From Apodemus sylvaticus (taxonomy: Eukaryota; Chordata; Mammalia; Rodentia; Muridae), in contig NC_067472.1 of NCBI RefSeq assembly GCF_947179515.1, forward strand, positions 81,967,481 to 82,031,480: a stretch of 64,000 nucleotides of DNA. The letters are read 5' to 3'. Below are positions 10,621-21,620 of this stretch, piece by piece. Below the pieces are notes generated by a model that did no database searches, was not told the origin of the DNA, and was given only the letters and a program-made list of their open reading frames with translations. The translations under genes and the position numbers were made by a program. Position 1 is the first letter of the stretch. Each line of letters begins with the position of its first letter.

Positions 10621-10892
10621 ATTTTGTTGGGGGTTTTTTCCTGGAGCTGAGGCCCAAACCCAGGGCCTAGTGCTTGCTAGGCAAGAGGTCTATCTCTGAG
10701 CTAAGTTCCCACCCTACCACCCTTTTAAAAGATTTATTTATTTATCATTGTATGTGAGTACACTATCACTCTCTTCAGACACACCAGAAAGAGGGCATGG
10801 GTGTAAAGCACCATGTGGTTGCAGGGAACTGAACTCAGGTTCTCTAGAAGAACAGTCAGTGCTCTTAATCATTAAGCCATCTCTCTAGCCAC
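10621..10892 (-). mobile_element. Composite SINE: B2/B3 followed by ID
   Basis: On the minus strand a B2-type SINE (about 10892-10723: tRNA-like head ending at TCTCTCTAGCC, then AACCACATGGTG, then ATAAATAAATC) is followed by an ID element (about 10711-10633: GCTCAGAGATAGACC, GCCTAGCAAGCACTAGG). ID is the tRNA-Ala-like rodent SINE. Both lie inside one pair of 13-bp duplications, so they moved together or the ID later landed in the B2 tail. Confidence 0.75.
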
Positions 10893-10905
10893 TGAGATAA
10901 TTGTT
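10893..10905 (+). repeat. Target-site duplication, right copy
   Basis: Exact match to 10608-10620. Confidence 0.85.
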
Positions 10906-10971
10906 TATTGTATAAGCTCATCACTCTGTAGTAATAGTCTGTGGTGATGCATATGGCAGCCTGGATTAAGA
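10906..10971 (+). mobile_element. MLT1-like MaLR LTR, part 2
   Basis: Continues to GGATTAAGACA, the usual MaLR 3' terminus. Its register follows directly from part 1. Confidence 0.55.
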
Positions 10972-11129
10972 CATTATAGCTAGGAATGAGGATCCATGTG
11001 GTCCCTGCCTGCAGCCATGTCTGTACTGCCATGATAAACCCCTCTGGAACTGTAGCCTAACCCTATCTCTTTTAGGTTAATTTTTTCAGAGTGTTTTGTC
11101 ACACTAACAAGAAAAGAAACTAAGACATA
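10972..11129 (+). mobile_element. Rodent MaLR LTR, 3' half
   Basis: Ends GAAACTAAGACA and contains CTCTGGAACTGTAGCC, the block preceding the poly(A) region in rodent MT/ORR1 LTRs. It is 5'-incomplete and directly abuts the MLT1-like copy. Confidence 0.6.
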
Positions 11130-11444
11130 TGGTATGGTGCTATTTCTGTTAAAAACAAAATGACATCATGTAAACACAATGCTAAATTTTATTTTAAACA
11201 AACACATAAACATAATATGTAGATAAAATCATTTATGTAGGTGTAGGCATAGATATAGATATACATATGACTCTATAGTTATAGACACAGTACAGCAAAT
11301 AATTGGAAAGATATACTAAACTTATAGATGTTCAAAACTAGAAAGATATACCAAAGACATATAACCTTTCAAGGCTACATCTGTGATGGGGATGTATGAG
11401 TGCAGACACAAATGGGAAGGGAACTTCACTGTGTATTTTGCACA
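11130..11444. other. AT-rich DNA, nothing recognised
   Basis: AT-rich with clusters of ATAGATAT-like words near 11215-11300. No named element. Confidence 0.4.
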
Positions 11445-12179
11445 TACTTGATTTGCAGCATAATACTTTATTCTTTGATAATTTTGTATAATATGTTTTA
11501 CATATTATATCTTTTCTCCCCTAACTCATCCAAGATCAACTCTTCTACCCTCACATCCCAACACACTCAGACTTGTGATTCTTTATACTCTATTTTTATT
11601 TCATTAGGTCCAATTTTTATTATCCAACTAGCCTTGAGAATCCAGTCTGCTCTAGGGTGTGGCTAACCAGCTGCAGTCCACATTACCCAAGAAAACTATC
11701 TCCCTCTCTCCCAGTAACTACCAAACACCAAGAGCTCCTCAGCTAGTAGTGGGATTTCATGCCCATGTACTCCCCTCAATTCTGGGATTTTTTTGTCTGG
11801 CTTGGTCTTATGCATGTTCTCACAATTACTATGAGTACATATGTACAACAATCTTGTTCTGACCTTGAAACAATGCTTCTCTGAAGTTATCAACCATCTC
11901 TGGCTCCTAGAGTCTTTCTCTTCCCTCTTTTAAAAGACCTCCGAGTCCTGGTGAGTGGTATGATACAGAAATTTTATTTAAGGCTGAGAACTCTTCAGTC
12001 TTTTACACTTGCACCTTGACCAGTTGAGGCTCTTCATGCTAATTTCTAAGTAGTGTTAGAAGATACTTCTCAAATGAGAGTTGAAAGATTCACTGATGGG
12101 TGTAGTAGTAGTCATTAGGAGTTGTTTTAACACTGTTCATTTAGCAAAATCATAGCAGTATGTTCTTGTGTAGGCCTTA

Positions 12180-12523
12180 TGTGGTGGGTTGAGTATGCTT
12201 GGCCCAGGGAGTGGCACTCTTAGGAGGTCTGGCCTTGTTGGAGTAGGTGTGGCCTTGTTGGAAGAAGCATGTCACTGTAGGGGTGGGCAATGAGACACTC
12301 TTCCTCACCATATGGAGCCAGTCTTCTCCTGTTCACCTTCTGAACAAGATGTTGAAATCTCAGTTATTTTCTGCACCATCCTTGCCTGAATACTGCCATG
12401 CTCCCACCTTGATGATAATGGACTGAATTTCTGAATCTGTAAGTCAGCCCCAATTAAATGTTGTCTTTATGAGTTGTCTTGGTCATGGTGTCTGTTCACA
12501 GTGGTAAAACCCAAACCAAGACA
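12180..12523 (+). mobile_element. Rodent MaLR LTR, near full length
   Basis: TGT at 12180 to ACA at 12523, 344 bases. Blocks in order: GTATGCTTGGCCCAGGGAG, GGCCTTGTTGGA twice, CCCACCTTGATGATAATGG, CAGCCCCAATTAAATGTTG, GGTCATGGTGTCTGTTCAC. The plan parallels human MST/THE LTRs. It sits within the old L1 3' UTR, so it is younger than that L1. I could not confirm a 5-bp duplication. Confidence 0.7.
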
Positions 12524-12924
12524 GCTGATGTCACCTAGGCACAGATTCTTGGCCCTGTTAACAGTATCAGGTATGGGATAGTTGTGGAATAGGCTTAGAT
12601 CGAATTAGGAAGAGGTTAGATACTCCATAATATTCATGCCACTATTGCACCTGTGGACATACTTCATTGGATCCATTATTATTGTAGTTCATAGAGTTCA
12701 TAGTTAGATGAGATCGATTACTACTTTTCCCTTCTGCATATATAGCACCTTCTAGGACTATGAGAGCTAGCCTGTAGGACTGAAGCTTCTAGGCAAGGAC
12801 CAGCTTTATATTTTCAATGTCCTATGACTCAAATATGTGTTGTCTTCAGCAATAGGCCTTTACTCTCAAGTTCTGTGGATAGCCTAGAGTATCGGCAATA
12901 TCCTGTAATGCTTGTGTGTGTATT

Positions 12925-12938
12925 GGGGGGGGGGGCGC
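12925..12938 (+). repeat. Poly-G run
   Basis: About ten consecutive G in the L1 3' UTR, followed by a short CpG-bearing stretch (GCGCACTGCGGG). Confidence 0.6.
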
Positions 12939-14051
12939 ACTGCGGGATCTCTTAAAAGCCCCATTGAAGAACAGCTCAATAGAGAGGTAACCAATTCTTG
13001 GTACTGCCATTTTATTTGCATGTGGTGCCTATTTGGGGTTCTGTTCCTCCTATTATAGACTAATTCATCATATACATATGGAAGTTTCTCCAGTATTAGG
13101 TGTCCATTATTTTTTCAAAATACCTTTAGTGTTAATTACCCCTCCCCATGTACTTTTCTCTATCTTGTCCTCAGGATGTTTCCAATTTTGCCAATAAATA
13201 CCTGAGGATTTCATAAATTTATTTTTCTTGACAACTGAATAATATTCCATTGTATAAATATACCACATTTTCATTATGCATTATCAGTTGATGGACATCT
13301 AGGCTGTTTCTATTTTGTGGTTATCATGATCAGCAACAAACATGGAAGAATAAGTATTTCTGTTGTGAGATGTATTTTTATGGTGTATATGCCCAAGAAT
13401 GGTATAGCTGGGTCATGTGGTCAATCTATCTCCAGCTTTTAAAGGAATCTCCATACTATTTCTATAATTGCTGTATAAAATTGTATTCCCACTAACAGTG
13501 AGCAAATATTCCTCACTACTCACATTCATTTCCTCTCATCTGGTTTATTAATTTTGACCACGCTAACTGGGGTGAGATTAAATCTCAAACTAGTTTTAAT
13601 TAACATTTCCCTGATGTTGAACAGTATTTAAAAAATATATACTTGACATTTATATTTAATCTATGTTTAGTTGTATGCTCCAGTTTTTATTGGATTGTTT
13701 GTTTTCTTAATGTTTAGGGAGTTTTATTTGGTTTTAATTGTACAGTCTAGATATTAACTCTCTTGTCAGATGTATAATGGGTATAAAGATTTTTTTCCCG
13801 TTCAGTAGACCTGCATTTCCACTTCGATGACAGCTTTATTGGCTTTATAGAAGCTTCTTAATTTCATGAGTTCCCATTTCTCAATTATTGGTACTAATAT
13901 GATGCCTGGGTCGCATTTGAAAAGTCCTTCTGTATGCTTATGATCTCAAGCATATCCCCTTCTTTATCTACCAGATTCCGGTTCTTATGTCTAAGTTCTT
14001 GATCTATTTGCAGGTGATTTTTGAGTGGGTGAGAAGAGAACATCTAGTTCG

Positions 14052-14078
14052 CTGCTGCTGCTGCTGCTGCTGCTGCTG
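14052..14078 (+). repeat. (CTG)9 trinucleotide repeat inside L1
   Basis: Nine perfect CTG units. On the strand of the L1 this is a CAG run within ORF2-derived sequence. Confidence 0.95.
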
Positions 14079-15294
14079 TTTGCAGCTATTGAAGATGCTG
14101 TGTTTTTCTCCTGTGTGTATATTTTAGCCTCTATTTCAAAAGTTCAGTGGTTGTAGGTGTGTGGGTCCTGAATTCTAGTCCACTGATTTGATCAATTTGC
14201 TTGTTTGTATGACAGTACCATGCTGTTTTTACTATAGCTGCATTGTATAACTTGAAATCTGGGTTGATGGATACAGGGTTGATGGATATCCTGGATTCTT
14301 TGTGTTTCTATGGGAAGCTTATAATGTTTTCAACTTCTAAGAAGAATTTCACAGGATTTTGATTGTTGTTGTGTTGACTCTGTACAATATTTTTGGTAGG
14401 ATGCCCATTTTTTCATATCTCTTCTAATTCATGATAAGGGAAGATCATTTCATCTTCTGATAATTTTGATTTCTTTCTTCAACATCTTACATTTTTTTTA
14501 TTATGCAGGTTGTTCATTTCCTTAGCTAAATGTAATTCATTTCATGATATTTTTTAGTCTGTTCTAAGGAGAATTTTTCCATGATTTCTTTTCTCCACAT
14601 ATTTGCCATTTGTATATAAGAAGTCTTCTGATTTTATGTGTTAATATTACATTCTGTCACTTTATAGAACCATTTATCAACTCTAGAAGTTTTCTGGTGG
14701 CATCTCTATTGTAGGGTCATTGGTGTAAAGAGTCATGGCATTTGTGAATAAAAACAATCTGACTTTTACTTTCCCATTTGTATCTTTATTACTTGTCTTA
14801 TTGCTCTAAGAGCTCATGTACTGTGGTGAACAGAAATAAAGACAATGCAAGTTCTTGAATTATTCCTAATATTAATGGAAATTTTTGAGCTATTCTCCAT
14901 TTATTATGATATTGGTTGTGGGTTATGGTATACTGCCTTTATTTTGTTGATCATGTCTCTCATATTCCTAGACTTTCCAGGATTTTTATTGTAGAAAAAC
15001 ATTAAATTTTTTCAAAGGATTTTACTGAGTCTACTGAGATGAGTATGTGGTTTCTGTCCTTGTTAGTGTAGTGGGTTCCATTTGTGAATTTACATATATT
15101 GAACCATCCATGCATCTCTAAAATGTGTTCTTGAATTTGGTTTGCAAGTTTTTATTGAGAATTTTTGTATCTCTGTTCATTATAGAGACTGGCTTATAAT
15201 TTTTATTTTTGTTGAGTCTTTGTCAGGTTTTGACGTCACAATAATACTGGTTTCATAGAAAAAAGTAAAAAGTATTATTTCCTTTTTTATTTTA

Positions 15295-15318
15295 CAAAGT
15301 AATTTGTAAATTACTTTG
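15295..15318. repeat. Perfect inverted repeat, 11-bp arms
   Basis: CAAAGTAATTT, two bases, AAATTACTTTG. It could form a short cruciform and lies inside the old L1. Confidence 0.9.
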
Positions 15319-15499
15319 AGGAATATTGGTGTTAGCTCTTCTTTGAAGATCTGGTAGAATTCTGTATTATGGCCATCTGTTCCTGCAGGTTTTTGTTTTT
15401 AAGTTGGGAGGTTTTAATCACTACTTCTATCTCATTGGTTATTTTAGGTTTGTTTAAATTATTTTCTTCATATTGATTTAATTTTCAAATCATATATAT

Positions 15500-15580
15500 G
15501 TATATATATAACTTTCTCTTTTAAAGATAATATATTACATATATTTATATCTATTTATATATGATATGTTATATTATATA
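15500..15580. repeat. AT-rich tract
   Basis: TATATA-rich run that expanded or mutated within the old L1. Confidence 0.7.
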
Positions 15581-16644
15581 TGTCTTCTAGATTTTCAAGT
15601 TTAGTTGAGTGTAGACATTTACAGTATGTCCTCGGAATTCTCTGAATTCCCTCAATGTCTGTAATAATGCTTCCTTTTCATCTTGTGATTTTATTATTTT
15701 GTGTCTTCTCTCCATTTATTTTGGTTAATTTGGCAAAATATTTGTCAGTTTTGGTAATCTCTTCAAAGAAACAATTTTTTCATGACTCTTTATTGTTTGT
15801 TTGTTTGTATTACATTTATTTCAGCCCTGACTTTCCTTGTCATTTCCAGTCTACCTATTGAAGGGTTGTTTCCTCTTGATTTCCTGAGGTCTTTAGGTGC
15901 AACATGAAATCACCAACATGAGATCCCTTCAGTTGTCTCATATAGAAATTTAGTGCTATAAACTCTCTACCTACAAGTACCTCCATTGGGTCCAACAGAA
16001 TTTGGAATGTTATATTCTCATCCAATTCAAGGAATTTTTAAGACTTACTCCATGATTTCTCTCCTGACTACATTCCCTTTCAGTGTGGTGTTATTTGGCA
16101 CCCATGGGTTGTGTACTTCTATGTTGCTGCTGTTTAGATACTCAGCTGCTTCTGTGGTGTGCAGGAGTCAGAGTATTATTTCAATGTTCCTAAATTTGTT
16201 GATGCTTGCTTTGTGTCCTAATAGCTGCTTTTGGAGTAATGTCCATGGGTTGCTGAGAAGAAAATGTATTCCTCAGTGTTTGGGTGGAATGTTCTATAAA
16301 TATCTGTTAGTTGCATTTGACTTATGATAACATTTAACTCCAGTTAGTTTTTTGTCTGGATCTGCTGTCTATTGGTGAGAGTGTACTATTTGAGGTTACC
16401 CATTACCACTGCGTTGGGGGTCAATCTGTGATTTTTAGATCTATTAGTGCTTTTTTTTAAATTTGTGAAGTTAGGTACACTTAAGTTTGGTTCATAAGTG
16501 TTTAGAATTATATCTTCTTAGTGAATTTTTCCTTTAATAAGTATGTAGTGTACTCTATCTCTTTTGATAACTTTTAGGTTGAATACGATTTTGACAGATA
16601 AAGAAAATAGCTGTACCTGTTTTTTTACTTTCTTTCTATTGTTT

Positions 16645-16800
16645 GTTGTTGTTGTTTTTATCTGCTTATAGCTGGGCTCATTATGCAGACCTTACTATCC
16701 CAGAACGTACTAGTATATTAAGTTGGTTTTGAACTAAGAGTCTGGCTGCCTCTGCTTCCTGGGTGCTGGGATTAAAGGCTTGAGCCCGATACCCAGCTAA
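16645..16800 (-). mobile_element. B1 SINE
   Basis: On the plus strand CTGGGTGCTGGGATTAAAGG and the end ATACCCAGCT are the reverse of the B1 head. The left part is T-rich, matching the poly(A) tail. B1 derives from 7SL RNA. It marks the break in the old L1. Confidence 0.8.
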
Positions 16801-18099
16801 CATACTTGTTCTAAATATACACAATATACATAAGCCTGTGAGTGATGATGATAGGAATGGATTTAAGTATTCTGCAACTAGAAAAGAAGGGATGATAGGA
16901 AGGGGAAAGGGGGAAATGAAGGAAAGAGGAAAAGAGAAGGATAGAAAGTGGAGGGAAGGGGTGGAGAGATCAAATGTAAAAAAAAAGAGAGATTTGAAGA
17001 TAGTTAATGAAGAACAAAACTTTACCTTTAACATAGGAAGGGAATGTGAGAGACTTCTACATAAGAGAGAGTTACTAGGATATCTGTTGGTCAGAGATAG
17101 GAGTTAATGGTTCTCAGAGTATTTGGAAACAGAAAGTTCCATTAGATACCTGTGAAAACCAGCCTAAAGTGCTCTGGCTAGGCCAGTAATCTAATAATAC
17201 ATCTTGAGAAATTCAGTGTAGAACAAGGAAGGATATCTTTCAAAGTAGAGGTTTGTCAGCTTGAATGCCTAGTGGAAGAATTGGGGAGTTTTCACTGTCC
17301 AGGAGGGCTGTAACAGAGATCCATGGGGTGGCAGAAGAAAGCTTAAACCCATGTCAACCACAGACAAAATTCTATCTTTCTTAATTACACAATGACCTCA
17401 CTATTATTTTCTCGGCTATCTTAGTAATTTCTTCATAATCACACAGCTGCTACTGAGTGGCAGATGGAGACCACATCAGTATCCTTGAACTTTAAATCCT
17501 GCGTCCCTTTGGATTTCACAAGCTTGTCTCTCATCATAGCCCTGTAGGGTACTCAATTCCACTCCCATTTTCATGTGAAGAATCTCAGGCTTCAGGTAAG
17601 AATGGATTATACAGTACTGCGCCAATGAAATAAGTTCACAACAGGGTCACCCCTTGCACTATCAATGACGGAGCCCTGATTCTTGCTGTTCTGTGGGAAA
17701 ACATCCTTGTGCAGGTTAATCAGTAAGAACTTGTGGTTGATTTCATCCTGGTGCCTGTGATGTGTATCTAAGAACACTAAAGAGCCTGGTCATCAGAGTC
17801 CTGTTTCTGTCTAATGTCCCTACCTGACCTTGAACTATGGCTGATTAGAAATAGTAGGAGTTCCTCCTTTTCAAAGAGTTCAAATAGGATCTCCATGCTG
17901 GAGGTAGCCTTACCATGAGCCCTCTACAAGATAACCAAGTCACGTCAGGGCTGAGTTGCCATGCTGGTGCAGCCATTGGTGACTGTGTATGTGTGATCGA
18001 TAGTAATGAGGGTTAATTACCATTACCAGAAAGAGTAGAAAAGCAAACATGAGACTCCATGTATCTCCAACTTAGAGATAGACAATGAGTGGCTGTCTT
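16801..18099. other. Single-copy DNA with purine-rich patch and MIR-like scraps
   Basis: About 16870-17000 is purine-rich (A and G) on the plus strand, so long frames there mean little. At 17420-17490 the words TCACACAGCTGCTACTGAG match reverse MIR, and 17545-17600 may be a second MIR scrap. Nothing else was recognised. Confidence 0.45.
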
Positions 18100-18225
18100 G
18101 GTTCATATTCATTCTCTCCTCTTTCCCCTCTTCTCTCTCCCATCTCTCCCGTCTCTTCCCTCTCCTCTCTCTGGTGTATGCATATGTATGTGTGATGTAT
18201 GCATGTGGAAGGCAGAGGTTAACAT
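18100..18225 (+). repeat. Pyrimidine-rich tract then TATG-rich stretch
   Basis: TCTC/CCTC low-complexity sequence followed by GTATGCATATGTATGTGTG. It lies next to the poly(T) end of a minus-strand L1. Confidence 0.7.
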
Positions 18226-18235
18226 AGAATCTTTT

Positions 18236-18866
18236 CTTTCTTTTATTTTAATTTTATTTTCAATACATCCCATCTACATTTTCTCCTCCCTCCACTTCCC
18301 TATACCATCCACTCCTCCATTTTCCTTCAGAAAAGAGCAGACCTTCCAGGGATGCTAGCCAAACATGGCATAACAAGATATAATAAAACTAGACACAAAC
18401 CCTCATATCAAGTCTGAGCAAGGTAACCCAGTAGGAAGAAGAGTCCCAAGAGCAGGCAAAGGAGTCAGAGAAACCCCCACTTCCTTGTTAGGTGTTCCAC
18501 AATCACCCTAAGCTAAGTAACTGTAAAATATATGCAGAGGACGTAGCACAGAGCCATTCAGGATCTGTGATTGTTGCTTCATTCTCTGTGAGCCTCTATG
18601 AGCCCTGCCTAATTAGTTGATTCTGTGGCCAGTGTTCTCCTGGTGTTCCCAACCCCTCTGGCTCTTATAATCCTTCCAGTCCCTCTTCCATGGGTCTCCC
18701 CAAGCTCCAAGGGAGGAATATAATGGAGATCTCTAGTTTGTGTTCTCTATCCACCCAATGTTTGGGTATGAGTCCCTATATCTCCTCCCATCAGCTGCCA
18801 GCAGAGGCCTATCTGGTGAGAATGGGGCTAGGTACCATGAATCTTTTCTTGCATAATTCTAGACCT
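18236..18866 (-). mobile_element. L1 3' end, 5'-truncated
   Basis: Read on the minus strand, the 3' UTR contains GACTCCTTTGCCTGCTCTTG, CCATGTTTGGCTAGCATCC and GTCTGCTCTTTTCTGAAGG, then a purine-rich end and an A-rich tail with AATAAAA at 18236-18265. This is a common older rodent L1 3' end. Confidence 0.65.
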
Positions 18867-18867
18867 T

Positions 18868-19093
18868 GTCTTTTGAGGCACAGTCTCACTATGCCTCTCT
18901 CTAATGAGAATCTTGTAGTCTCAGCTACAGTGACTCACCAATCAGCCCTCCAGAATTCACTCATCTCAGAATTAACACATGGGTTACAGATGCAAACCAC
19001 CATACCCAACCTTTTACATAGGTGCTGGTGATCTAAACTCAGGTCCTCAAATTTATGCAAGCACTTGACCCTCTCAGCCACTTCTCCAGTCCT
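18868..19093 (-). mobile_element. B4-type SINE
   Basis: Plus-strand order: GAGGCACAGTCTCAC, then a B1-like middle, then GGTGCTGGTGATCTAAACTC, AGGTCCTCAAATTTATGC and the head end CTTCTCCAGTCC. This is a full-length, diverged B4 in reverse. Confidence 0.75.
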
Positions 19094-19644
19094 CTTGCCT
19101 TAGTTCTTCAATGTCATCCAGCCTTCAACACAATCTTTGAGAGTCACTGAGGTATGGGCCAGTAAGGGATTGAAGAAAAGAAAAAAAACCATGGATAGAT
19201 ACAGATATGTCAGAGAGATCTCAGCACCCCAGAAGCTCAGTGTGCTTATTATGTACATTTGAACAGAGAGGCGGGGCTGTTGCAAACAGCCGAGCAGGGA
19301 GGTGGGGTTGTTACATATAGAGAAGGGGACACGAACGTTACATGCACCTGAACAAGGAGGCAGGTTTACCCATTCTCCATAGGAAAAGTTTCTGGAGGGA
19401 AGCAGGCTTAGACTGCAACCTGGGGAAGAATGCTATGGTGGGCATTTTCTGCACACTCTATCAATATCTCTGCAGGGACCAGATGAAGGCTGCACTCTAC
19501 CCTGAGTGGGAAGGCTTTGCCACTCTTATGGCATATGCCATGTCAACAGTATATTCACATGGGACTATCATTTGTAGCTAAGAGCCATACAAATCGCTCT
19601 GTATTAGCAACTCTCTCGGTGATATGGGGAGATAAAATGAGTGA
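19094..19644. other. Unassigned DNA with short imperfect repeats
   Basis: Between about 19258 and 19370 the motif GAACAGAGAGGCGGGGCTGTT recurs three times with changes, at roughly 35-80-base spacing. The following text has the feel of a mid-repetitive LTR element that I could not name. Confidence 0.4.
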
Positions 19645-19920
19645 AACAGCTTAAAGGAGCATTTGGGCTCATGGTTTTGGAGGGTTCTGACTGTCATGAT
19701 AGGGGAGGCACAGCAGAGCAGGTCAGCTTACACCATGGAAGACAGAATGCAAGAGAGGGGACTGTCAGTGTTCTGCTGACCTTTGACCTTTCCTTTCCCT
19801 GGTCTTATTTAGTCATACTCCCAGTCTACGAGATGAAGCTGCACATAACATAGGCCTTAGTCCTCTGATTAATCCTCCCTGGAAATGTTCTCAGAGGCAC
19901 ACCTTTGAAATCTAGGCACA
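19645..19920 (-). mobile_element. Rodent MaLR-type LTR fragment
   Basis: CAGCTTAAAGGAGCATTTGGG, GGAGGCACAGCAGAGCAGG and TTAATCCTCCCTGGAAATG occur in the order of a reversed rodent MaLR LTR. Diverged and shortened. Confidence 0.5.
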
Positions 19921-20019
19921 TTGGAAATTACATTTTATCTCTCTTCCTTTTATTCATAAAAGTTGGTCCTCAACAAAGGATGGCATCTGAACAGAAGTGC
20001 CAGCCAAGCACTTCTTGTC

Positions 20020-20125
20020 CTGATTGGGTTTTTAGTTTGTTTTTTTCTTTGTTTGTTTGTTTTGTTTTTCAAAAAGCAATTCTCATAGTATCTTTAGGTA
20101 GTCCCTCAAAAAAAAAAAAAAAACA
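20020..20125. repeat. T-rich and A-rich low-complexity
   Basis: A TTTG-rich stretch (about 20035-20070) and an A17-like run with CAAAACAAG (20107-20130), possibly a decayed SINE tail. Confidence 0.6.
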
Positions 20126-21073
20126 AAACAAGACATTGAACTTAAAATATTTCCCTTGTCTTAAGAGATGGAGTAATGCATGAATGCATTCCATGTGACT
20201 CCTAAAGAGAAAGTCTACCACCTGCTTCCAGTCATATCAATAGGAGAACAGACTAAGGAGGAAAATGTCTCCATGGTGTTCAAAGGCATGTGGAAGGGGC
20301 ACCATCACTGAATGAAGAGGATGCGAAGGGCCGTGTGGACAGACATGATGGGCTTTCCTGATGCCCTCTGAAGACCAGAATGGGAAGCTGCAGATCCATC
20401 CCACTGATGCCTTCAAGCAGGGCAGCATGGGCACCATAGCCCAGCATGGGTACTCTGCAGCGAGAGTTGGAGTGAGTTTTTTGGAGACTCAGGGAGAAAG
20501 TCCAATTGCTTAGAAAATCTAAGCATGTTTCTTACTCTTTCAAAGGCTGAGGTTTGCACCTGCTGCACTTCATAGCAAGTCCCTTTCCTTAAAGTGGCTT
20601 GACTGAGCTACTGTTTCTGACGAAATGTGCTTGACTAAGATAGCCCATGTAGAAAGTAAATTAGCCACAGACCAACATGCTTTTATCAATATTCTTTTAT
20701 TGCTTCTGTGTCTGGTTCATTTGGTGTTTATAGCAAAGTTCCAAAACTGCCATTTCCCTGCCAGTGTGGGTTAGTTAGCTGCAGGGTGTTTGATATTCCT
20801 GAAGCCAAGACTGAACCTGATCAATTTTCTCCCAAGGATACATCTTGCATTCAGTCTAGGGTGGGCAGTGGATGCCCTTAAAGACCCCATATCAACCCTG
20901 TTAGTCCTAAGCATTCTCCTGACTGCTCAAGGCAACCGCTGAAATCACAGTGAGCCCCCGTCTCAAATGAGGTGAGTTCTCATCCTCGTCAGAGCTTCAT
21001 CCTACTTTGTCCTTTTATATTTTTAATTAAATTATCATATATGTACTGTTAAGAATACTGTTTCATTGTATTT
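20126..21073. other. Single-copy DNA, nothing recognised
   Basis: No repeat or exon signature was recognised. Confidence 0.45.
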
Positions 21074-21083
21074 CACGCGCGTG
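21074..21083. repeat. CACGCGCGTG palindrome
   Basis: Ten-base perfect palindrome with three CpG, unusual in CpG-poor surroundings. It lies 27 bases before a compound microsatellite. Confidence 0.9.
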
Positions 21084-21106
21084 TCCCGAGTACCTTATAT
21101 TCAACC

Positions 21107-21110
<4 letters not shown>

Positions 21111-21179
<69 letters not shown>

Positions 21180-21210
21180 ACCCTCCCTCCCTCCCTCCCT
21201 CCCTCCCCCT
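21111..21210 (+). repeat. Compound microsatellite (CT)n(CA)n(CCCT)n
   Basis: CT at 21111-21154, CA at 21155-21180, CCCT at 21181-21210, with sharp changes of unit. Frames through it are artefacts. Confidence 0.95.
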
Positions 21211-21524
21211 TGCATAAACATACTTTTGTCTTCTTAAGTGTAAGTACTTTCCCAACAATACCTCATGAACTTTAGATAGTTCTCTGTTAGCATTAAAAAC
21301 CCCTGCCCACAGCATGGCACAGCCCTTAATTCACAGTCCTTGTGACTGTGGTCAAGTGTCATGTAGCCCCATGCCTGCCCCCTATTTTTTAAGATCCTGC
21401 TGCCTTATAAATCAGTTTCAGCCATAGTATCAATCCAAATGGCTATTGTTTATGACCACTCTTTTAACTCTTTTTTCCTCCTCTTGATTTTAATACAGTT
21501 TGTTTGTTTGCTGAAAAATAGGCT
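21211..21524. other. Single-copy DNA, nothing recognised
   Basis: No repeat recognised. Confidence 0.45.
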
Positions 21525-21620
21525 ATCCTTGCACCTGATATGTGACCAAGGATAACCTTGAGCCCATGATCCTCCTTCTTTTGCTACCTCTCAAGTACTA
21601 GGAGTATAGCCATCTTCATG
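21525..21620 (-). mobile_element. B1-like fragment
   Basis: GATAACCTTGAGCCCATGATCC and CTCAAGTACTAGGAGTATAG follow the reversed B1 order (CTTGAACTC...GTGCTGGGATTA), with many changes. Head and tail are not clear. Confidence 0.5.

Larger units (their letters stand above)
11445..13200 (-). mobile_element. Long 3' UTR of an old L1 (Lx-like)
   Basis: On the minus strand this is the long 3' UTR of an older rodent L1. On the plus strand, recognisable blocks in order are CTAACCAGCTGCAGTCCAC, GAGCTCCTCAGCTAGTAG, GACCTCCGAGTCCTGGTG, ACCTTGACCAGTTGAGG, then, after the inserted LTR, GTATCAGGTATGGGATAG and CACCTTCTAGGACTATGAG. The coding part follows at 13200. Confidence 0.65.
13200..16640 (-). pseudogene. 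Old L1 ORF2, heavily decayed
   Basis: The minus strand carries most of L1 ORF2. The C-terminus is near 13200-13450 (plus-strand AATAATATTCCATTGTATAA). The reverse-transcriptase region lies in the middle, where 15130-15290 shows the usual text around TTTTGTTGAGTCTTTGTCAGG. The endonuclease end is near 15900-16620 (ATGGGTTGCTGAGAAGAAAATG). Stops and small indels are frequent, so no enzyme can be made. The 5' end of ORF2 is cut near 16640, next to a B1. ORF1 is absent. Confidence 0.75.

Noticed and set aside
10633..10711. A tRNA-Ala gene
   Set aside because: It is an ID SINE: tRNA-like head only, with substitutions and a SINE tail, inside a duplication-flanked insertion.
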